A model generated the notes under the pieces. It searched no databases, had not been told where the DNA came from, and saw only the letters and a program-made list of their open reading frames with translations. From the NCBI GenBank assembly GCA_900470805.1, contig UCCA01000039.1, forward strand, positions 61,419 through 125,418: a DNA stretch of 64,000 nucleotides. Reading direction: 5' to 3'. The DNA comes from Hyphomicrobiales bacterium. Its GTDB lineage: Bacteria > Pseudomonadota > Alphaproteobacteria > Rhizobiales > Rhizobiaceae. How positions within the stretch are numbered: position 1 is the stretch's first letter; each line of letters starts with the position of its first letter. The position numbers were made by a program, and so were the translations under genes. Below, in pieces: positions 59,767 to 64,000 of this stretch.

Positions 59767-61587
59767 TTACGCTGCACGGCGCCGTTGTTCCGTGCCGTAG
59801 TCAGCCTGGCCGCCGACGCGGAAGCCGCGGATCAGGTTCAGCAGTTCATCCGTGTCGCTGGCCAGCGATTCCGCCGAGGCGGTGGTTTCTTCGGCCATGG
59901 CGGCGTTCTGCTGGGTGGCGGCGTCGAGCTGGTTGATCGACGAGGTGATGGCGCGCAATGTGGTGTCCTGCTCGGAGGCGCTGTGGGCGATCTTCGAGAC
60001 AATCTCGTTGGCGGCCTTGATCTGGTCGGAGATCCGCTTCAGCGCCTCGCCGGCTTCCCCGACAAAACGAACGCCCTGCTCGACCTGGCCGGAAGACCTT
60101 GCGATCTGGTCCTTGATCTCCTTGGCGGCAGCGGCGGAGCGCTGGGCCAGCTCGCGGACTTCCTGGGCAACGACGGCAAAGCCCTTGCCCGATTCGCCGG
60201 CACGCGCAGCCTCGACACCGGCGTTCAGCGCCAGAAGATTGGTCTGGAAAGCGATGTCGTCGATAACGCCGATGATCTTGCTGATCTCGTCAGAGGACTT
60301 TTCGATACCGCTCATCGCCTCGATCGCCTGGGTTACCACGGCATCGCTGCGGTTTGCCTCGGAGCTGACCGAATGGACGCGCTGGCTGGCTTCGTGGGCG
60401 CCTTCGGCGGTGTGGCGGACGGCGACGCTGAGTTCGTCGAGGGCGGCCGAGGTCTCCTCCAGCGCAGCTGCCTGGCGCTCGGTGCGCTGCGACAGTTCGT
60501 TCGAGGCGCGGCGGATCTCTTCCTTGCTGACGGCAATGTCGCCGCCCTTGACCGTCACCTTCGACATGGCGGCCTCGAGATGGCCAAGCGCATCGTTGAA
60601 ATTGTCGCGCAGAGCACCGTATTTCTGGCCGAGGTCGGCGCAACGGACAGTCAGGTCGCCACGGGCGATCAATTCAAGTGCCTGGCCGATGGTGGACACC
60701 ACATGCGCCTGTGCCACCGCTTCGTCGCGTTGCATGCGCTGGTTGCCTTCGCGTTCGTCGTCGAGCGCCATCTGCTGGGCGGCTTCGCGCTCGGACATTG
60801 CGTGACGCTCGCGGACCTTCTCCTGAAGCGACTGCGTGGCCTTGGCCATCATGCCGATTTCGTTGTTCAGGTCCGTATGGGGGATAGCGATCGTCACATT
60901 CTCCTCGGCAACGGCCTGAAGCGCGTTGTGGATGCTGGTGAGCGGCTTGGAGATGCTGCGAACGACATAGACCGCGGCTGCGGTGCCGAACAGCAAGACG
61001 ACGATACCGGCCGATATTGCCTTCCAGATCGTCGCTTCGACCTGGGCCTCGAGATCATCGAGGTAAACACCGGTGGCGATCACGACCTGCCAAGGCTCGA
61101 AGGCCTTTGCATAGACGCTCTTGCGGACCAGCACATCGGCAGGCTGACCGGGCTTCGGGCCGTAGAAATCGACGATACCGCCACCGGCCTTGCCAACCTT
61201 GACGATATCGTCGCGGTACATCTTGCCCTGGCTGTCAGGGACGCCCTTGCTGCTCTTGTTCAGCTTGCTGGCATCGTAGTGCACTCTGAGGACGACGTCG
61301 TTATCATAGCCGATGAAATAACCATCCGGCTGAAAGCGGATTCCGCCAAGCTGCTTGAATGCCTGGGATTGCGCCTGCTCGTGCGTGAGTTCGCCGGATT
61401 TCTCGCGATCGTAATATTGCTGCAGCAGCGACACACCCGATTCCGCCTGCGTGCGCAACATGTCGTAACGTTCGTTATAGATGGCAGTAATCGACGCACT
61501 GATCTGCAGGTAGGAGGCAATGCAAAACGCCAACATCAAACCTGCGACGAGCAGAGACAGCTGCCTGGAAATCTTCAAATTCTTCAT
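59767..61587 (-). CDS. methyl-accepting chemotaxis protein with single Cache sensor
   Basis: A 606-residue receptor. A signal anchor (LSLLVAGLMLAFCIASYLQI) is followed by a periplasmic single Cache (sCache_2) domain at about 40-190: YFIGYDNDVVLRVHYDASKL, GGGIVDFYGPKPGQPADVLV and FEPWQVVIATGVYLDDLEAQ are hallmarks, a family that often binds small carboxylates. A second membrane segment (AISAGIVVLLFGTAAAVYVV), HAMP and the signalling tip VIDDIAFQTNLLALNAGVEA follow. The C-terminus (GTEQRRRAA) lacks the CheR pentapeptide. ATG 61587 was chosen over 61620. No che genes nearby. Confidence 0.93.
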   Translation of the reverse strand: MKNLKISRQLSLLVAGLMLAFCIASYLQISASITAIYNERYDMLRTQAESGVSLLQQYYDREKSGELTHEQAQSQAFKQLGGIRFQPDGYFIGYDNDVVLRVHYDASKLNKSSKGVPDSQGKMYRDDIVKVGKAGGGIVDFYGPKPGQPADVLVRKSVYAKAFEPWQVVIATGVYLDDLEAQVEATIWKAISAGIVVLLFGTAAAVYVVRSISKPLTSIHNALQAVAEENVTIAIPHTDLNNEIGMMAKATQSLQEKVRERHAMSEREAAQQMALDDEREGNQRMQRDEAVAQAHVVSTIGQALELIARGDLTVRCADLGQKYGALRDNFNDALGHLEAAMSKVTVKGGDIAVSKEEIRRASNELSQRTERQAAALEETSAALDELSVAVRHTAEGAHEASQRVHSVSSEANRSDAVVTQAIEAMSGIEKSSDEISKIIGVIDDIAFQTNLLALNAGVEAARAGESGKGFAVVAQEVRELAQRSAAAAKEIKDQIARSSGQVEQGVRFVGEAGEALKRISDQIKAANEIVSKIAHSASEQDTTLRAITSSINQLDAATQQNAAMAEETTASAESLASDTDELLNLIRGFRVGGQADYGTEQRRRAA

Positions 61588-61806
61588 AATGCCTCGCAAC
61601 ATAGCTCGGGTGAAAATCATCCGGCGCGGTATCCTACCGCGTATGCGAGGACGGCTGGGCCCACCGCTGGTACTGCTGCGAAACTGACATGCTGCTACCG
61701 GTCGCCGCTAAAAATCACCGTTTTGCTCTAAGAAACACTTAACCAACAGGTACATGTTTGTGTGTGGATCAATTCGCGAAGTCTTCTCCCAGACAAGGCA
61801 AGCAAA

Positions 61807-61836
61807 ATGCGCCCCCGCTTCTCTTCGGGGGCGCAT
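61807..61836 (-). terminator. terminator for the HPE1-like gene; rest of the 61588-61905 gap is empty
   Basis: Perfect 11-bp stem ATGCGCCCCCG/CGGGGGCGCAT with an 8-base loop; read on the minus strand it is followed by TTTT. It lies 70 bases after the HPE1-like stop. The remaining gap up to 61588 probably holds the chemoreceptor promoter; no gene was seen. Confidence 0.85.
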
Positions 61837-61905
61837 TCATGTCCACCTTTGGGGTGGAACCCCGGACGACCAAAACTTTGGACGGGAGGGGCAGGGAACT
61901 TTAAA

Positions 61906-62367
61906 TCAAGGTCTAAGCTTGAAAGAAGAAACGTCGAGAGGCGCCTTTTGTTCCGGCGCAGGGCCCGCGGCCCCTGCCACGACGGGCTTGGCATCGCTGC
62001 CAATGACCGCCGAGGTGGTCGCCGTATCGATGCCGTCAGCAACCGGTGCCTTGGCGATCATGGACGCGTCTGGTGCCTTGGTGACGAAGACCACGGGCGA
62101 ACCGCCCATCCAGCCTTCGGTGCGATAAAGCTTCTTTTCGCCATCGACATCGCGGATCTGCGACTGCTGGATGGCGCCATCGGCAAGCGTCGGGACGATG
62201 TAGTCGCGCTTCGCCTGCTTGACCAGAAGCGACGGGCAGGTGGTGCAGACCTTGGTGATGATGCTGCTGTTGGCCGACACGGCATTCGCACCGACGACGT
62301 CGATCGACGATGCCATGGCGGAGCCCGCCATCAACACACCAAAGACACCCACAAAAACCTGACGCAT
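61906..62367 (-). CDS. secreted HPE1-like domain protein
   Basis: A 153-residue protein with a signal peptide of about 20 residues (QVFVGVFGVLMAGSAMAS). The mature chain resembles the rhizobial family annotated with a plant virulence effector HPE1-like domain: SSIDVVGANAVSANSSIITK, a C-T-T-C-P pair of cysteines (KVCTTCPSL), RDYIVPTLADGA, IRDVDGEKKLYRTEGWMGGS and PVVFVTKAP. The C-terminal 40 residues are Ala/Pro-rich. Despite the name, occurrence in free-living relatives suggests a general envelope role; effector function is unproven. ATG 62367 has CGGAG upstream. A terminator follows. Confidence 0.75.
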   Translation of the reverse strand: MRQVFVGVFGVLMAGSAMASSIDVVGANAVSANSSIITKVCTTCPSLLVKQAKRDYIVPTLADGAIQQSQIRDVDGEKKLYRTEGWMGGSPVVFVTKAPDASMIAKAPVADGIDTATTSAVIGSDAKPVVAGAAGPAPEQKAPLDVSSFKLRP

Positions 62368-62473
62368 GGAACCACTCCGTCTTACCTTGAGCACAGGTTT
62401 AACGCAGCTTTGTTTCCATCCCGTCAGGGGAAAGGGTAAAAATTTAGAGAACTGCCCCGATTTTACTAGCCGA

Positions 62474-63757
62474 TCAGGCTTTCTCGCGCTTGATCGCCTG
62501 CCAGCCGATATCGCGGCGGCAGAAGCCGTTGTCCCACTCGACCTTGTCGAGCAGGGCGTAGGCGCGGGCCTGGGCCTCGCCGACGGTCTTGCCCGTGGCG
62601 GTGACGTTCAAGACGCGACCGCCTGTGGCGACCAGCGCGCCATCCTTCAGCGCTGTGCCGGCATGGAACACCTTGGCGCCCCCGCCGGATTCTGGGCCTG
62701 CTTCCGGAATGGACTTGATCGGCGTGTTCTTGTCGTAGGCACCCGGATATCCCTTGGAGGCCATGACGACAGTCAGCGCCGGATCGTCGCTCCATTCGGC
62801 GGTGACCTTGTCGAGCGTGCCGGTCGCCGTGGCGTAGAGGATTGGCAGGAGATCGCTCTTCAGGCGCATCATCAGCACCTGGCACTCCGGATCGCCGAAG
62901 CGGACATTGTATTCGATCAGCTCCGGACCCTTTGCGGTGATCATTAGGCCGGCGAAGAAGACGCCGGAGAAGGGATAGCCGCTTTCGGCCATGCCGCGCA
63001 TGGTGGGCTCGATGATTTCCTTCATCGTGCGATCGACCATCTCGGGTGTCATCACGGGTGCCGGGGAATAGGCGCCCATGCCGCCGGTGTTGGGGCCCGC
63101 GTCGCCCTCGCCCACCCGCTTGTGGTCCTGGGCGGTGGCGAGCGCCAGCGCGTGCGTGCCGTCGCTCAGGCAGAAGAAGCTCGCCTCCTCGCCATCGAGA
63201 TAGGCCTCGACCACGACTTCGGCGCCCGCAGCGCCAAAGGCACCGTCGAAGCAATCATCGACGGCGGCAAGCGCCTCGTCGATGGTCATCGCAACCGTGA
63301 CGCCCTTGCCGGCCGCGAGGCCATCGGCCTTGACGACGATCGGGGCGCCCTGCTCGCGGATATAGGCCTTGGCGCTGGGCGCATCGGTGAAGCGTTGATA
63401 GGCGCCGGTCGGGATGTCGTAGCGGGCGCAGATATCCTTGGTGAAGCCCTTGGAGCCCTCGAGCTGGGCGGCGGCGGCCGATGGGCCGAAGACGGCGAAT
63501 TTTTCGGCGCGCAGGCGATCGGCGAGGCCGGCCACCAAAGGCGCCTCGGGGCCGACGACGATGAAGTCGATCGCTTTGTCCTTGCAGAAGGCGACGACGG
63601 CGTCGTTGTCCTCGGTGTTCACAGCAACAAGGGTTGCGTGCTCGGCGATGCCAGGATTGCCGGGGGCGGCAAAGAGTTCGGTCAGCACGGGCGATTGCGC
63701 CAGTTTCCAGGCCAATGCGTGCTCGCGTCCGCCCGATCCGATCAACAGAACCTTCAT
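62474..63757 (-). CDS. purD: phosphoribosylamine-glycine ligase (GARS)
   Basis: A 427-residue ATP-grasp enzyme that joins glycine to 5-phosphoribosylamine in step two of purine synthesis. The N-terminal block MKVLLIGSGGREHALAWKLA, the ATP-grasp strand PIVVKADGLAAGKGVTVAMT, and the C-terminal HAGTALKDGALVATGGRVLN are all normal, as is the length. EYNVRFGDPECQVLMMRLKS is the PurD-specific signature. The start at 63757 is the conserved M-K-V-L. No purine operon or PurR box was seen; purD stands alone as usual in rhizobia. Confidence 0.96.
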   Translation of the reverse strand: MKVLLIGSGGREHALAWKLAQSPVLTELFAAPGNPGIAEHATLVAVNTEDNDAVVAFCKDKAIDFIVVGPEAPLVAGLADRLRAEKFAVFGPSAAAAQLEGSKGFTKDICARYDIPTGAYQRFTDAPSAKAYIREQGAPIVVKADGLAAGKGVTVAMTIDEALAAVDDCFDGAFGAAGAEVVVEAYLDGEEASFFCLSDGTHALALATAQDHKRVGEGDAGPNTGGMGAYSPAPVMTPEMVDRTMKEIIEPTMRGMAESGYPFSGVFFAGLMITAKGPELIEYNVRFGDPECQVLMMRLKSDLLPILYATATGTLDKVTAEWSDDPALTVVMASKGYPGAYDKNTPIKSIPEAGPESGGGAKVFHAGTALKDGALVATGGRVLNVTATGKTVGEAQARAYALLDKVEWDNGFCRRDIGWQAIKREKA

Positions 63758-63886
63758 GCCCGTCCCTTTCGCGTTTGTGTGTGGCGGTTAAGGGCAGAGG
63801 AGGAAAAGGTCAAGCGGGAATGGGGAGAGTAGCAGTTAGCGATGGAGTTTGGAGCCCCCCATCCGACCCATCCAACACACACGCCT

Positions 63887-64000
63887 CTACCAGCCGCCCC
63901 CGCCGCCGCCTCCACCGCCGCCACCGGACGAACCGCCGCCACCGCCACCGCCGGAGAAACCCGAGGACGAACTGGGCGGAGGGCTCGGCAGTGTCGAGGC
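63887..64000 (-). CDS. C-terminal end of a glycine-rich-tail membrane protein (DUF2207/TPM type), truncated by window edge
   Basis: An open minus-strand frame enters at 64000 and stops at TAG 63887-63889. The visible 37 residues read Ser/Pro-rich, then a serine cluster with G-F-S, then two glycine blocks split by S-S and ending in G-W. Such a tail is typical of DUF2207 and YgcG/TPM-domain membrane proteins, which end in a similar Gly/Ser stretch. The catalytic or membrane part lies outside the window, so the family is a guess. The 129 bases between it and purD hold nothing recognisable. Confidence 0.55.
   Translation of the reverse strand, partial: ASTLPSPPPSSSSGFSGGGGGGGSSGGGGGGGGGGGW

Noticed and set aside
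59581..61731. 716-residue frame antisense to the Cache chemoreceptor (similar case at 23125-25263)
   Set aside because: Same artefact as at the other MCP genes; repetitive alpha-helical codons give long antisense frames.

Overview
The window reads as chromosomal DNA of a Rhizobiales bacterium, most likely Rhizobiaceae (Rhizobium, Agrobacterium, Ensifer or Shinella type). The evidence is the high GC, the marker genes (a RibBX-type ribB, bioMNY, BA14K and Atu4866-type secreted proteins, DUF6101, an HPE1-like secreted protein, an aa3-type oxidase subunit IV) and RIME-like palindromic repeats. No rRNA, tRNA, CRISPR array, prophage or intact insertion sequence was seen. Most of the window is core metabolism with small accessory inserts.

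Layout. 1-6.5 kb: the 3' end of an EAL phosphodiesterase, aroC-ribB, a KTSC protein, a YcaQ-like glycosylase and the biotin transporter bioMNY. 6.5-13.1 kb: a thioesterase, an HDAC-like deacetylase with xseB, an SDR, a MntA/HepT toxin-antitoxin pair, a pirin and dxs, with two mosaic palindromic repeats. 13.3-16 kb: an SDR/Atu4866 operon divergent from an AraC regulator, then a small secreted protein. 16-25 kb: two chemoreceptors flanking tlyA-rlmD, a MarR gene with a 13-bp perfect operator, DUF1398, and a TetR/RidA divergon with twin operators.

25-35.8 kb: an acyl-CoA dehydrogenase/enoyl-CoA hydratase operon with an ACGT-type operator, a PHO-box-preceded CorA/ZntB transporter, a BA14K protein, a GH25 lysozyme-like protein, a GbcA-like Rieske oxygenase, an unknown gene with a triplicated 3' end, TsaC and a GlcD-type dehydrogenase. 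35.8-44.3 kb: a giant DUF1217 repeat protein, a riboswitch-like leader before a DUF6101 gene, ubiA, COX IV, a FeeM-like acyltransferase and a GGDEF/EAL protein. 44.7-50.9 kb: TRAP genes (QM convergent with P), a class I glutamine amidotransferase, an adenylate cyclase and a histidine phosphatase. 50.9-64 kb: cfa, tex, a low-GC insert, glyS, a YqaA protein, a PIN/RHH toxin-antitoxin pair, a third chemoreceptor, an HPE1-like protein, purD and the end of a glycine-rich membrane protein.

The items I would look at first are the glycine-riboswitch-like leader of the DUF6101 gene (38793-38862), the FeeM-like synthase beside the c-di-GMP enzyme, the two toxin-antitoxin pairs, the eight-repeat DUF1217 protein, the 11-bp-phased PHO box, and the tandem duplications that include the stop codon at two gene ends.
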